Shown: positions 16,546 to 25,431 of the stretch, piece by piece | Layout of the letters: every line of letters starts with the position of its first letter | How positions within the stretch are numbered: the stretch's first letter is position 1 | Assembly: GCA_016719225.1 (NCBI GenBank) | Contig: JADKAN010000002.1 | Coordinates: 310,001 to 374,000 of the forward strand | DNA from: Flavobacteriales bacterium | Lineage (GTDB): Bacteria; Bacteroidota; Bacteroidia; Flavobacteriales_F; PHOS-HE28 | Direction of reading: 5' to 3' | DNA: 64,000 bases | Position numbers and translations under genes: made by a program | Notes under the pieces: model-generated | Databases searched by the model: none | Seen by the model: only the letters and a program-made list of their open reading frames with translations | What the model was told of the DNA's origin: nothing

Positions 16546-18637
16546 GCAAGGGCGCTTCAGCAACTGGGGCAACTATCCCGTGCGCACGGGAGTTTCCCTG
16601 TCCCCGGAAAGCGTGGCCGACGTGCAAGCTGCGGTGGCCGAAGGCGCTGCATTGACCCCGCGCGGCAATGGGCGCAGTTACGGCGACGCATCGCTCGGCG
16701 GTCGCATGTTGGACGGGCGTTCCTTGCCCATTGTGTTCGCACTGGATACGCAAAGCGGCACGGTGACCTGTGGCGCCGGAATGTTGCTGGATGAACTGTT
16801 GTTGCGCATTGTCCCGGCCGGTTTTTTCCTGCCTGTTTCTCCCGGCACCAGGCTCATCACGGTGGGAGGCGCCATCGCGGCGGACATCCACGGAAAGAAC
16901 CACCATGTGGACGGCAGTATTTCGGCGCATGTCCGGGAAATGCGCATCGTTATCGGCTCTGGCGAAGAGGTGCTTTGTTCTCCGGAAATACGCGCCGACC
17001 TTTTTTGGAACACAGTGGGCGGCATGGGCTTGACGGGCATGATCACGCAGGCCACCATCATTCTGAAGCGCATTACCACGGCTTACATCCGGCAGAAGAG
17101 CATTAAGTGCAAGAACCTTACAGAGCTGTTCAGCCGCTTTGAGGAACATGCCGGTGCCACATATAGCGTGGCTTGGATCGATCTGTTGGCGAAGGGTGAA
17201 GGTCTTGGACGCAGCTTGCTGTTGCTCGGCGAACATGAACCCCTTTCCTCACTACCCACCAAGTTCCGGAAAGACCCATTGCGAGTGCATTCAAAAGCCA
17301 GATCGGGTGTCCCGTTCTTCTTCCCGGCCTTCGCCTTGAGCAACCTTACCGTGCGCATCTTCAACATGCTGTACTACGGCAAGCAACTTGGTCGGGTGAG
17401 CGAACGTGTGGCACATTATGCGCCGTATTTCCATCCGTTGGACGCGGTGCGCGATTGGAACAGGATCTACGGCCGGCGCGGCTTTCTACAATACCAGGTC
17501 GTCGTGCCGCTGGAAGGAGGTGAAGCCCGTATGCGGTCCATCGTTGAAGAACTTTCCAATGCGGGCGTCGCAAGTTTCCTCGCTGTGCTGAAGCGGTTCG
17601 GTCCCGGAAATGTGAAGTCGCCGATGAGCTTTCCGATGGAAGGGTTCACGCTTGCGCTGGACATTCCCCGATCGGATACGGTGTTCGTTGTCCTGGACCG
17701 CATCGATGCCATGGTGGTGCAAGCGGGCGGACGCATCTATTTGGCCAAGGATGCACGCATGTCCGGTGATACGCTGCGGGCCTCCTATTCCGCCTTGGCT
17801 GCTTTCCAACGCACCGTGGCCCTGGAAGGACAAGGGCGTTTCACGTCCGCTTTGGCTGATCGTATCGCTTTGCGCAACAACGAAATGGATAATCCTCGCT
17901 TCGATCCCAAGACCGTGTTGATCCTGGGCGCCACCTCCGACATTGCCGCGGCGATGGCGGAACAGTTCGCTCGCGAGGGGTACGCGCTGATCCTCGCAGG
18001 GCGCGACATGAACAAGCTGCGGGCCATGGCGGAAAAGCTCGGCCGTGCCCACGGTACGGTCTGCGTGCCGCAAGCCTTTGACGCGACAAAGCCCGAGGTT
18101 CATCGGGAATTCTACGCGGGATTGGATCCAAGACCAGGCATCGTAGTGTGCGCGTTCGGCGATCTGCCGGACCAGTTCAAGGCACAGGAAGATCCAGCCC
18201 TAGCGCTGCGATCCATCCAAGTGAATTTCGCCGGCGCCGTGAGCATCCTGGAATTCGCCGCAGCTGACCTTGAGGCCAGGAACACGGGACATATCATCGG
18301 CATCTCCTCCGTCGCCGGCGACCGGGGCAGAGCGAGCAACTACATCTACGGCAGCGCTAAGGCGGGCTTCACCGCCTACCTCAGTGGACTGCGCCACCGG
18401 CTGTTCAAGTCCGGTGTTTCGGTGCTTACTGTAAAGCCGGGTTTCGTACGAACGCGCATGACGGAAGGGCTGCCGCTGCCAGCGCCGTTGACGGCAACGG
18501 CGGAACAAGCCGCCGCCGCGATCATCAAAGCGATGCAGCGTAAGCGCGGCACCGTTTACGTGCTGGGGCGTTGGCGCTGGGTGATGTTGGTCGTACGGAA
18601 CCTGCCCGAGTTCATTTTTAAACGCACCAAGCTGTGA
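16535..18637 (+). CDS. fused DprE1-like FAD oxidase / DprE2-like SDR reductase
   Basis: A single 700-residue frame containing two enzymes that are separate proteins in mycobacteria. Residues 1-450 are a VAO/FAD_binding_4 oxidase closely resembling DprE1: TPRGNGRSYGD (41-51), DIHGKNHH (117-124), FHPLDAVRDWNRIYG (299-313), RRGFLQYQ, RFGPGNVKSPMSFP and KDAR (K405). Residues 451-700 are a short-chain dehydrogenase like DprE2: LILGATSDIA nucleotide-binding motif (462-471) and catalytic S591, Y605, K609 (YGSAK). Together they would epimerise polyprenyl-phosphoryl-ribose at C2' through a keto intermediate. The residue equivalent to the benzothiazinone-target Cys387 is Ala374 (GFTLALDIP). An ATG at 17885 (residue 451) begins the second domain exactly. 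Start overlaps the UbiA gene; stop overlaps the next. Confidence 0.9.
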   Translation: MRVEQGRFSNWGNYPVRTGVSLSPESVADVQAAVAEGAALTPRGNGRSYGDASLGGRMLDGRSLPIVFALDTQSGTVTCGAGMLLDELLLRIVPAGFFLPVSPGTRLITVGGAIAADIHGKNHHVDGSISAHVREMRIVIGSGEEVLCSPEIRADLFWNTVGGMGLTGMITQATIILKRITTAYIRQKSIKCKNLTELFSRFEEHAGATYSVAWIDLLAKGEGLGRSLLLLGEHEPLSSLPTKFRKDPLRVHSKARSGVPFFFPAFALSNLTVRIFNMLYYGKQLGRVSERVAHYAPYFHPLDAVRDWNRIYGRRGFLQYQVVVPLEGGEARMRSIVEELSNAGVASFLAVLKRFGPGNVKSPMSFPMEGFTLALDIPRSDTVFVVLDRIDAMVVQAGGRIYLAKDARMSGDTLRASYSALAAFQRTVALEGQGRFTSALADRIALRNNEMDNPRFDPKTVLILGATSDIAAAMAEQFAREGYALILAGRDMNKLRAMAEKLGRAHGTVCVPQAFDATKPEVHREFYAGLDPRPGIVVCAFGDLPDQFKAQEDPALALRSIQVNFAGAVSILEFAAADLEARNTGHIIGISSVAGDRGRASNYIYGSAKAGFTAYLSGLRHRLFKSGVSVLTVKPGFVRTRMTEGLPLPAPLTATAEQAAAAIIKAMQRKRGTVYVLGRWRWVMLVVRNLPEFIFKRTKL

Positions 18638-19677
18638 ACGCACTCGCGCTCTTCGACCTGGACGGCACGTTGACGCATGGCGACACCATGCTCGCGTTCA
18701 TCCGGTACCGGTCGGGGACGTTGAAGTATGCGTGGATCATGCTGCAGTCCGGCTTGTTACATGCGTTGGGCCGGATCGGCCTGTTGCCGAAAGACGCAGG
18801 AAAAAAACGGTTGGTGCACATGGCGTTCGCAGGCGCTTCTGTTGCTGAAGTGGATCGCGAAGCTGAAAAATTCACGCGGGAAAAATTAGCGAACATGTTC
18901 CGCACAGGCGCGGTGGAGCGCGTGCAATGGCACAAGGAACAAGGCCACCGCTCCTGCATCGTCACGGCTTCGTGCGCGCCTTGGGTGCAGCCTTGGTGCA
19001 CAACGCAGGGGCTGGAACTCATCGCCACAGGTATGGAAGAACGCGCCGGAACGTACACCGGCGAACTGTCCACGCCCAATTGTAAGGGCGAAGAGAAGGT
19101 GCGACGGGTGAAGGAGATCTTCGACCTCCATGCATATGAGGTCATCCATGCGTATGGTGATACACCGAGCGACCGGCCGATGCTTGCTTTGGCCACCGAT
19201 CCGTTTTACAAGCCGTTCGATATACAGCCAAGTGATGCGACAGATGCGGTCGAAGTAATGGGGTCGCCTGAGGCCCCGCCCCGTGCGGCCGGAGGTTTCA
19301 AACTATTCGTGGTGCTGGTGCCTTGCTTGTTCATGGTGGGTGCCTTGCTTGTTCATCAAGCCTTCAAGCCGATCACGGAAGTGGTTGCAGCAGGAAACCA
19401 TGAACGTATCCTTGAACTATTTCCGCGACACGGGGACTGGCCGGACATCATCCGATTCCTGCCGGAGCATCGTGTAAAGTTGGAGGATTCCGATGGCCTC
19501 GTTCATTATGAGGGACCTTGGACATGGGATGAGAAAAGCACCTCGTTGCGGCTGAGCGATCCTGCATGGGACCGGCGCGTGCTGTGGGTCTCCGGTTGGG
19601 GAGGGCCGGTCTTGAAAGTGGCATCACCGGTCGGAAAGGATCTCTTCCAGACCGTAACGTTCAAACCCTTGGAATGA
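18634..19677 (+). CDS. HAD-IB phosphatase with C-terminal membrane anchor and extra domain
   Basis: 347 residues. Residues 1-205 form a SerB-like HAD-IB phosphatase: nucleophile motif FDLDGTLTHGDT (D8, D10), motif II Ser/Thr in IVTAS, and AYGDTPSDRPML (D176, D180). A single hydrophobic helix follows at 222-241, then a ~100-residue C-terminal domain with many Trp and charged residues (FLPEHRVKLEDSDG, YEGPWTWDEKS, WVSGWGGPVLKV) that I do not recognise; topology would place it across the membrane. By position it is a good candidate to dephosphorylate polyprenyl-phosphoryl-5-phosphoribose, the step between UbiA and DprE1. That role is inferred. Start is GTG at 18634 overlapping the fusion stop; stop overlaps the next ATG. 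Confidence 0.82.
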   Translation: MNALALFDLDGTLTHGDTMLAFIRYRSGTLKYAWIMLQSGLLHALGRIGLLPKDAGKKRLVHMAFAGASVAEVDREAEKFTREKLANMFRTGAVERVQWHKEQGHRSCIVTASCAPWVQPWCTTQGLELIATGMEERAGTYTGELSTPNCKGEEKVRRVKEIFDLHAYEVIHAYGDTPSDRPMLALATDPFYKPFDIQPSDATDAVEVMGSPEAPPRAAGGFKLFVVLVPCLFMVGALLVHQAFKPITEVVAAGNHERILELFPRHGDWPDIIRFLPEHRVKLEDSDGLVHYEGPWTWDEKSTSLRLSDPAWDRRVLWVSGWGGPVLKVASPVGKDLFQTVTFKPLE

Positions 19678-21305
19678 GCTATCCGAAGCTCACCCTTTGG
19701 GAGCGGATGCGTATCCGTTGGTCAACGGAAGGTGCCATAGCAGTACTGATGCTGCTTTTCATGTTGATACTGTCGCTTCTGCCGGCGTTGCAGGCAGTGC
19801 GCGGCTTGGAGTTCGGTCCGACCATGGATTTTTACCGTGACGGTTCCTTCGTTCACAGCATTTTGGACGGCCGTTCCGGCCAGGACCCACAGTTCAAGGG
19901 GGAGCATTTGTGGTATACACCGCTCATCTTCGGTTTGGAAGCGCTGTTGGTAAGGATCACCGGTATGCAGGTCGAAACCCTTTTGGTGCAGGCCGGACCT
20001 TGGCTGAACCTGCTGGCACCGGTGTGCTTCTTCATCATGGCCTGGTATTTCCGCGGCCCCGTGGCAGCGGTAGCGGCTACGGCCATATACCTGTTCTTTC
20101 TCATCGGCGACGAGCCTGCATGGGCCGTTCCGACATACACTCCTTGGCTCATTCCGATCTCCTTCGTCCAAGGGTTCTTTTACTTGGCACTGATCGCGCT
20201 CCATCGGTCGTTCCGCTCCGGCACGCTCCTTCGGGCCATGGGTATCGGCGCCTTGACAGGCGTGATCTTCCTAAGCCATGCGGCTCCAGCGCTGATCCTG
20301 GTAGTGATGATCGCCATGCTCACATTTACCCGGATGATCGCGGGCTTCCGCGCGGGTAAACCCGGTCTGGCATGGGAACGGCTCGGCCTCAGTGCAGCTT
20401 CGGGTATACTTTTCTTGGTTTGTTCGATGCCGTTGTTGTGGTTCATCATGGGTTATTACAATATGCGCATGGTGAACCGGGCACCGTTCCTGTTCACCTA
20501 CGAGTTGCTCACGGTGGAACATATCCGGCTCTTCCTCTTTTACAACATCACGTGGGTCACCTTCGCAGGACTTGCTGGGCTAGTGCTCTTGGTGAGGGAG
20601 GTGATCGCGAGGGGAGGCCTGCGCCGGAAGATCGAACTTTATTGGTTCAGCCTGACCGTGTTGCTCTTCGGCTACGCCTACTTCGTAAGTGTGATGGATA
20701 CGAAATTCGGCGTCGTGTTGCCCGGCACGGCTCCCTCATTCCACTACTTCTTCTACATGAAAGCGGCAATGGTGCTGCAGGCTGGGGCGTTGGTGGCCTA
20801 TATCGCGGCCCGGTTGCCCATGCGCAAGGCTCAGGGTCGTACGATAGCGATGCTGTTCTGGGTGTTACCCATAGCTGTGGTCCATCCCGGATATTCAGAA
20901 CGCATGGGCCTTTATGGCATGCGTGTGGAAAGCCTCGCCATTAGCGAGAACAGCGGGTTGGTGGCCATGTTCCATGTATTGCGCGAAAAGCTCGTTTGGG
21001 ATGATGTGGTGCTCTGCGACGACGACCTCAGCGTATTCCCGTTGATGCCCTCCGCGCGCAAGGCCGTGGCCACTGTGTGTACAATGGCCAATCCCTACGT
21101 GGACCTCACGCCCCGCACTGCGGACCGCGATTCCATGATGGCCGGCCTGCGCATTGAACGACCGGATGAAGAAGCCTTATTGGAGAAGTACGATGTGACG
21201 CATTTGCTGGTGCGCACATCCGATGAAGCCGCCATGCCGTTGCGTGAAAAGTGGTTCCCCATCGTAGTTTCACGGAATGAACGCTACGTCCTCTTCGCCC
21301 GGTGA
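19674..21305 (+). CDS. polytopic GT-C-like membrane protein, possible lipid-linked pentose transferase
   Basis: 543 residues with about 11-12 hydrophobic segments over the first 420 residues and a soluble C-terminal ~110-residue tail. After the first helix comes a loop containing MDFYRDGSFVHSILDG (D52, D56), the position where GT-C glycosyltransferases carry acidic catalytic residues facing the periplasm. I cannot place it in a named family from sequence. Its ATG overlaps the phosphatase stop (ATGA at 19674), so it is the fourth coupled gene of the operon. The natural inference is that it uses, or flips, the polyprenyl-phosphoryl pentose made by the three upstream proteins. A generic membrane protein role remains possible. 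The following AraC-type gene starts 29 bp before its stop. Confidence 0.7.
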   Translation: MSYPKLTLWERMRIRWSTEGAIAVLMLLFMLILSLLPALQAVRGLEFGPTMDFYRDGSFVHSILDGRSGQDPQFKGEHLWYTPLIFGLEALLVRITGMQVETLLVQAGPWLNLLAPVCFFIMAWYFRGPVAAVAATAIYLFFLIGDEPAWAVPTYTPWLIPISFVQGFFYLALIALHRSFRSGTLLRAMGIGALTGVIFLSHAAPALILVVMIAMLTFTRMIAGFRAGKPGLAWERLGLSAASGILFLVCSMPLLWFIMGYYNMRMVNRAPFLFTYELLTVEHIRLFLFYNITWVTFAGLAGLVLLVREVIARGGLRRKIELYWFSLTVLLFGYAYFVSVMDTKFGVVLPGTAPSFHYFFYMKAAMVLQAGALVAYIAARLPMRKAQGRTIAMLFWVLPIAVVHPGYSERMGLYGMRVESLAISENSGLVAMFHVLREKLVWDDVVLCDDDLSVFPLMPSARKAVATVCTMANPYVDLTPRTADRDSMMAGLRIERPDEEALLEKYDVTHLLVRTSDEAAMPLREKWFPIVVSRNERYVLFAR

Positions 21306-21891
21306 ACACGGGAAAGGTTCCGAGCTCATCATCCGCAACATGGTTTGCGGCCGCTGCATAACCGCAGTGCGCACTATTCTGGAGGCAGCTGCGCTACCCG
21401 TCCGCCGAATGGAACTCGGTGAAGTGGAGTTGATGCGACCGGCCACGGAAGCAGAGCTCTTTGCAGTTCGGAACGCATTGATGTCCCAAGGCTTCGAACT
21501 GGTGCAGGACCGCGACGCCGCCACCATCGCACGCATCAAAGCGGCCATTGTGCAGCTGGTGCACCATGCCAACGCTGCAACGACCAATGTGAAGTTGAGC
21601 GAACACCTCAGCAACGCATTGCACGCCGATTTCTCCGGTCTTTCCTCGCTCTTCAGTGAAGTGGAAGGCATCACCATCGAACACTACTTCCTATTGCAGC
21701 GCATGGAACGGGTTAAGGAGTTCGTGCGCTACGGCGAGCTCACCATCAGCGAGATCGCATATGCCACGGGCTTCAGCAGCGCCGCACATCTTTCCGGGCA
21801 ATTCAAGAAGCTCACCGGTATGTCGCCCACCGCCTTCCGCGCACTCGGCCACACCGCGCGCATCCCATTGGACCAGGTGGGCACAGCGTAG
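21277..21891 (+). CDS. AraC-family regulator with MxCxxC metal-binding-like N-terminus
   Basis: 204 residues. The C-terminal half (about 115-200) is an AraC-type double helix-turn-helix (MERVKEFVRYGELTISEIAY, ATGFSSAAHLSGQFKKLTG, SPTAFRAL). The N-terminal part begins with IRNMVCGRCITAVR, an MxCxxC site like that of heavy-metal-associated domains, without an arabinose-type cupin. It directly precedes the copper ATPase on the same strand, so a copper-sensing activator or repressor is a good inference. The start at 21277 overlaps the upstream gene by 29 bp. A later start near M22 would lose only a Ser-rich leader. Confidence 0.85.
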   Translation: MNATSSSPGEHGKGSELIIRNMVCGRCITAVRTILEAAALPVRRMELGEVELMRPATEAELFAVRNALMSQGFELVQDRDAATIARIKAAIVQLVHHANAATTNVKLSEHLSNALHADFSGLSSLFSEVEGITIEHYFLLQRMERVKEFVRYGELTISEIAYATGFSSAAHLSGQFKKLTGMSPTAFRALGHTARIPLDQVGTA

Positions 21892-21971
21892 CGTCGATAT
21901 AAGCCTTATCGGGAATGATGTAACGCAGATCGACCTCCGTGTGCCGTGCTTTGTATCGAATATCAAAGGCG

Positions 21972-24551
21972 ATGACGAAGGACACCACATCAGGGAAGGA
22001 TGCGCACGTGCACGACGGCGGCGGTTGCTGCGGCGGAGGAAAAGAGCCGGCGCTGCCCGCGATGCCCGCCATCGGGAAGCTTACCGTGACCGACCCCGTC
22101 TGCGGCATGAACGTGGACCCCGCCACAGCGAAGTATTCCACCGAACATGCGGGTCAGAGCTATTACTTCTGCTCCGCCGGTTGCAAAGCCAAGTTCGACG
22201 CCGACCCGGAGCATTACCTCGCAGGCCCTTCTTCTTCTTCCATAGGAAACAAGGAGAAGGACCCCGTCTGCGGCATGGACGTGGACCCGGCCACCGCGAA
22301 GCACCGCGTCTTGCACGACAGAAAGACCTACTACTTCTGCTGTGCGGGTTGCAAAACGAAATTCGAGGCGGATCCCGAGCGCTACCTCCATCCTGAAAAG
22401 CACGCTGCCACGGCGGCACCCGTAAGCAAGGACGCCATCTACACCTGTCCCATGCACCCGCAGATCCGGCAGGTGGGTCCGGGCAGCTGCCCCATCTGCG
22501 GAATGGCGCTGGAGCCGGAGATCTTCAGCGTGGAGACCGGACCGAACGAAGAGCTCATCGACATGACGCGCCGCTTCTGGATCGCGGTGGCGCTCACCGT
22601 TCCTGTATTCGTTTTGGAAATGGGATCGCACATTTTCCCAGCGTTGCACAACATCGTTCTGCCACAGCTTTCCGCGTGGATCCAGTTCTTCTTGGCCACA
22701 CCCGTGGTGCTCTGGGCCGGCTGGCCGTTCTTCCAGCGCGGCTGGGCCTCCGTGCGTAGCGGGCACCTCAACATGTTCACGCTGATCGCGATGGGCGTGG
22801 GCGTGGCGTGGGTCTATAGCGTGGTCGCGCTCTTCGCACCCGGCCTCTTCCCTGATGCATTCCATGTCGCGCACGGCGTGGTGGGCGTGTACTTCGAGGC
22901 CGCCGCGATGATCACCGTGCTGGTGCTGCTCGGTCAAGTGCTGGAGTTGCGGGCCAGAGAAAGCACATCGGGTGCCATCAAAGCACTGCTGGGCTTGGCA
23001 CCGCGCACGGCACTGCGCATCGGTGCGAATGGCGATGAGGAAGAAGTGTCCATCGAAAGCATCGTCGTTGGCGACAGTTTGCGTGTTCGACCGGGCGAGA
23101 AAGTGCCTGTGGACGGCGAAGTGCTGGAAGGCCGCTCCGCGGTCGATGAGAGCATGATCACCGGTGAATCCATGCCTGTATCTCGCACCGTGGGCGACCC
23201 GGTGATCGGCGGCACATTGAACGGTTCCGGCGCGTTGGTGATGCGTGCGTCCAAGGTGGGCGCGGACACGGTGCTCGCGCGCATCGTGCAACTCGTGGGT
23301 TCCGCCCAGCGCTCGCGTGCACCGATCCAACGACTTGCAGATAAAGTTTCCGGCTTGTTCGTCCCGGTCGTGATCGGCGCTGCCGTCATCACCTTCATCA
23401 TTTGGATGCTCGTAGGACCCGATCCGCGCTTCACCTACGCGCTGGTGGCCGGGGTATCCGTGCTCATCATCGCCTGCCCGTGCGCGCTGGGCCTGGCCAC
23501 ACCGATGAGCATCATGGTGGGCGTGGGCAAGGGCGCAGGCATGGGCGTGCTCGTGCGCAACGCGGAAGCGCTGGAACGCATGGAGAAGGTGGACACGCTG
23601 GTGGTGGACAAGACCGGCACGCTCACCCAGGGTAAGCCAAGCGTGACGCAGATCATTCCGGCGGAAGGGTTTGAGGAGGAAGCGATCCTTCGCCTCGCCG
23701 CTGCCGTCGAACGCGCCTCCGAGCATCCCCTGGCGCAAGCCGTGGTGCGCGCTGCGAACGCGCGCAAGCTGCAACTGCCGAACGTATCCGATTTCGACTC
23801 CCCCACCGGCAAAGGCGCACTGGGCACGGTGGAAGGCAAGAAGGTGGTCTTGGGCAATGCCGGCTTCCTGAAGGAACATGGCATGGATGCGTCATCGCTC
23901 GCGGAGAAGGCGGATGCACAACGGAACACCGGTGCCACGACCATCTTCATCGGCATCGACGGACGCATTGCGGGCATGCTCGCCATCGCCGACGCGGTGA
24001 AACCCACCACCAAGGCCGCGCTCGATGCGTTGCGCAAGGAAGGCTTGCGCATCGTGATGCTCACCGGAGACGCGAAAGCCACAGCGGAGGCCGTCGCCAA
24101 GAGCCTGGGCATCACCGAAGTGGAAGCAGGCATTCTGCCCGAACGCAAAAGCGCCGTGGTGCAAGAGCTTCAGAAGCAAGGTCGCATCGTGGCCATGGCC
24201 GGCGACGGCGTGAACGATGCGCCCGCACTGGCCGCCGCCGACGTGGGCATCGCCATGGGCCACGGTACCGATGTGGCCATGGAAAGTTCAGGCATGACGT
24301 TGGTGAAGGGCGACCTCAACGGCATCCTCCGCGCACGACGGCTCTCGCAGGCCGTGATGAGCAACATCCGCCAGAACCTCGTCTTCGCCTTCGCCTACAA
24401 CGCCTTGGGCATCCCTATCGCGGCGGGCCTGCTTTATCCGTTCTTCGGACTGCTCCTCTCACCGATCATCGCCGCTGCGGCCATGAGCTTCAGTAGTGTT
24501 AGCGTGATCGCCAACTCACTGCGTTTGCGCGGTAAGCGCATCGACGACTGA
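21972..24551 (+). CDS. copA: copper-type P1B ATPase with two YHS domains
   Basis: 859-residue heavy-metal-translocating P-type ATPase in the inner membrane. A His/Cys/Gly-rich leader is followed by two tandem YHS domains (DPVCGMNVDP at 41-50 and DPVCGMDVDP from 97, each with a YYFC-x-GCK half), then a heavy-metal-binding domain (YTCPMHPQIRQVGPGSCP). The catalytic part has IIACPCALGLATP (CPC ion site), DKTGTLTQGKP (phosphorylation Asp), SEHPLAQA and GDGVNDAPAL. This layout matches Cu(+)/Cu(2+) exporters of the CopA/CopB group. Tandem YHS domains instead of a classic CxxC HMA domain are notable. ATG at 21972 is preferred to 21939. It sits between the AraC-type regulator and the HMA-DUF3347 gene. 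Confidence 0.93.
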   Translation: MTKDTTSGKDAHVHDGGGCCGGGKEPALPAMPAIGKLTVTDPVCGMNVDPATAKYSTEHAGQSYYFCSAGCKAKFDADPEHYLAGPSSSSIGNKEKDPVCGMDVDPATAKHRVLHDRKTYYFCCAGCKTKFEADPERYLHPEKHAATAAPVSKDAIYTCPMHPQIRQVGPGSCPICGMALEPEIFSVETGPNEELIDMTRRFWIAVALTVPVFVLEMGSHIFPALHNIVLPQLSAWIQFFLATPVVLWAGWPFFQRGWASVRSGHLNMFTLIAMGVGVAWVYSVVALFAPGLFPDAFHVAHGVVGVYFEAAAMITVLVLLGQVLELRARESTSGAIKALLGLAPRTALRIGANGDEEEVSIESIVVGDSLRVRPGEKVPVDGEVLEGRSAVDESMITGESMPVSRTVGDPVIGGTLNGSGALVMRASKVGADTVLARIVQLVGSAQRSRAPIQRLADKVSGLFVPVVIGAAVITFIIWMLVGPDPRFTYALVAGVSVLIIACPCALGLATPMSIMVGVGKGAGMGVLVRNAEALERMEKVDTLVVDKTGTLTQGKPSVTQIIPAEGFEEEAILRLAAAVERASEHPLAQAVVRAANARKLQLPNVSDFDSPTGKGALGTVEGKKVVLGNAGFLKEHGMDASSLAEKADAQRNTGATTIFIGIDGRIAGMLAIADAVKPTTKAALDALRKEGLRIVMLTGDAKATAEAVAKSLGITEVEAGILPERKSAVVQELQKQGRIVAMAGDGVNDAPALAAADVGIAMGHGTDVAMESSGMTLVKGDLNGILRARRLSQAVMSNIRQNLVFAFAYNALGIPIAAGLLYPFFGLLLSPIIAAAAMSFSSVSVIANSLRLRGKRIDD

Positions 24552-24579
24552 AACCTCCCGAACAAAAAAACCAAGCACC

Positions 24580-25431
24580 ATGAAGATCCTGAAGACCTTG
24601 CTTCTCCCGGCATTGGCGCTGTCATTGAGCGCCTTCGCCCAAGTGAAACACGCCAGCACCATCGCGTTGGAAGTGGATGGCAACTGCGGCATGTGCAAAA
24701 AGACCATTGAATCCGCGGCTTTCGTGAAAGGCGAAGCCACGGCCATTTGGGAACGCAACACCAAGATCGCGACCATCACCTACGATAGTACTCGCACTGA
24801 TCCGGATGCCGTGCTGAAGCGGATCGCGCTCGCCGGATATGATAACCAGAGCTACCTCGCTCCGGCCGATGCGTATGCCGCATTGCCCGGCTGCTGTCAG
24901 TATGATCGGAACCGCAAGGAACCTGCAATGAATCCGGAAGCGATGGCCGATGCACCTCACGCGGAGATGGAGGCTGCTGTGGAACAGACGACGCAGGAAG
25001 AGAACGATCCACTCGATCCGGTCTTCAGCAGCTACTTCGAATTGAAGGACGCATTGGTGGTCTCTGATGCAACCGCCGCGACGGCGCAAGCGAAGGCGCT
25101 GGGCGAGGCCTTGGGCGGCGTTCGGATGGATGCCTTGAGCACGAAGGCACACAGCGCTTGGATGAAACTGATGAAGCCGCTCACCGCGCAGGCCACCATG
25201 ATCGCAACAGCGAAGGACATCGCGGCCCAACGCAAAGCATTCGCCGTATTGAGCGAACGGATGGAAGAACTCCTCACCGCTTCGCCCCGCGCCACGCCCG
25301 TGTATGTGGTGCATTGCCCCATGTATGAAGGCGGCGCCGATTGGCTGAGCTTGGAGGCGCCGATCAAGAATCCCTTCTATGGAAGCAAGATGCTCACCTG
25401 CGGAAAAGTGACGGGGACGATCGTAAAATGA
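24580..25431 (+). CDS. secreted HMA-DUF3347 copper-binding protein
   Basis: 283 residues with an N-terminal signal peptide (MKILKTLLLPALALSLSAFA). An HMA-like domain carries GNCGMCKKTIE (C36, C39). A ~30-residue acidic linker leads to a DUF3347 domain (about 125-275) with the characteristic HCPMYEGGADWLS and NPFYGSKMLTCGKV blocks, whose Cys, Met and His residues suggest copper binding. Probably periplasmic, delivering copper to or from the ATPase or the oxidase. Its stop overlaps the oxidase ATG (25428). Confidence 0.85.
   Translation: MKILKTLLLPALALSLSAFAQVKHASTIALEVDGNCGMCKKTIESAAFVKGEATAIWERNTKIATITYDSTRTDPDAVLKRIALAGYDNQSYLAPADAYAALPGCCQYDRNRKEPAMNPEAMADAPHAEMEAAVEQTTQEENDPLDPVFSSYFELKDALVVSDATAATAQAKALGEALGGVRMDALSTKAHSAWMKLMKPLTAQATMIATAKDIAAQRKAFAVLSERMEELLTASPRATPVYVVHCPMYEGGADWLSLEAPIKNPFYGSKMLTCGKVTGTIVK

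Noticed and set aside
21990..23879. 629-residue minus-strand ORF antisense to the copper ATPase
   Set aside because: His/Arg-rich reading with no motif; the plus strand encodes an intact P-type ATPase.
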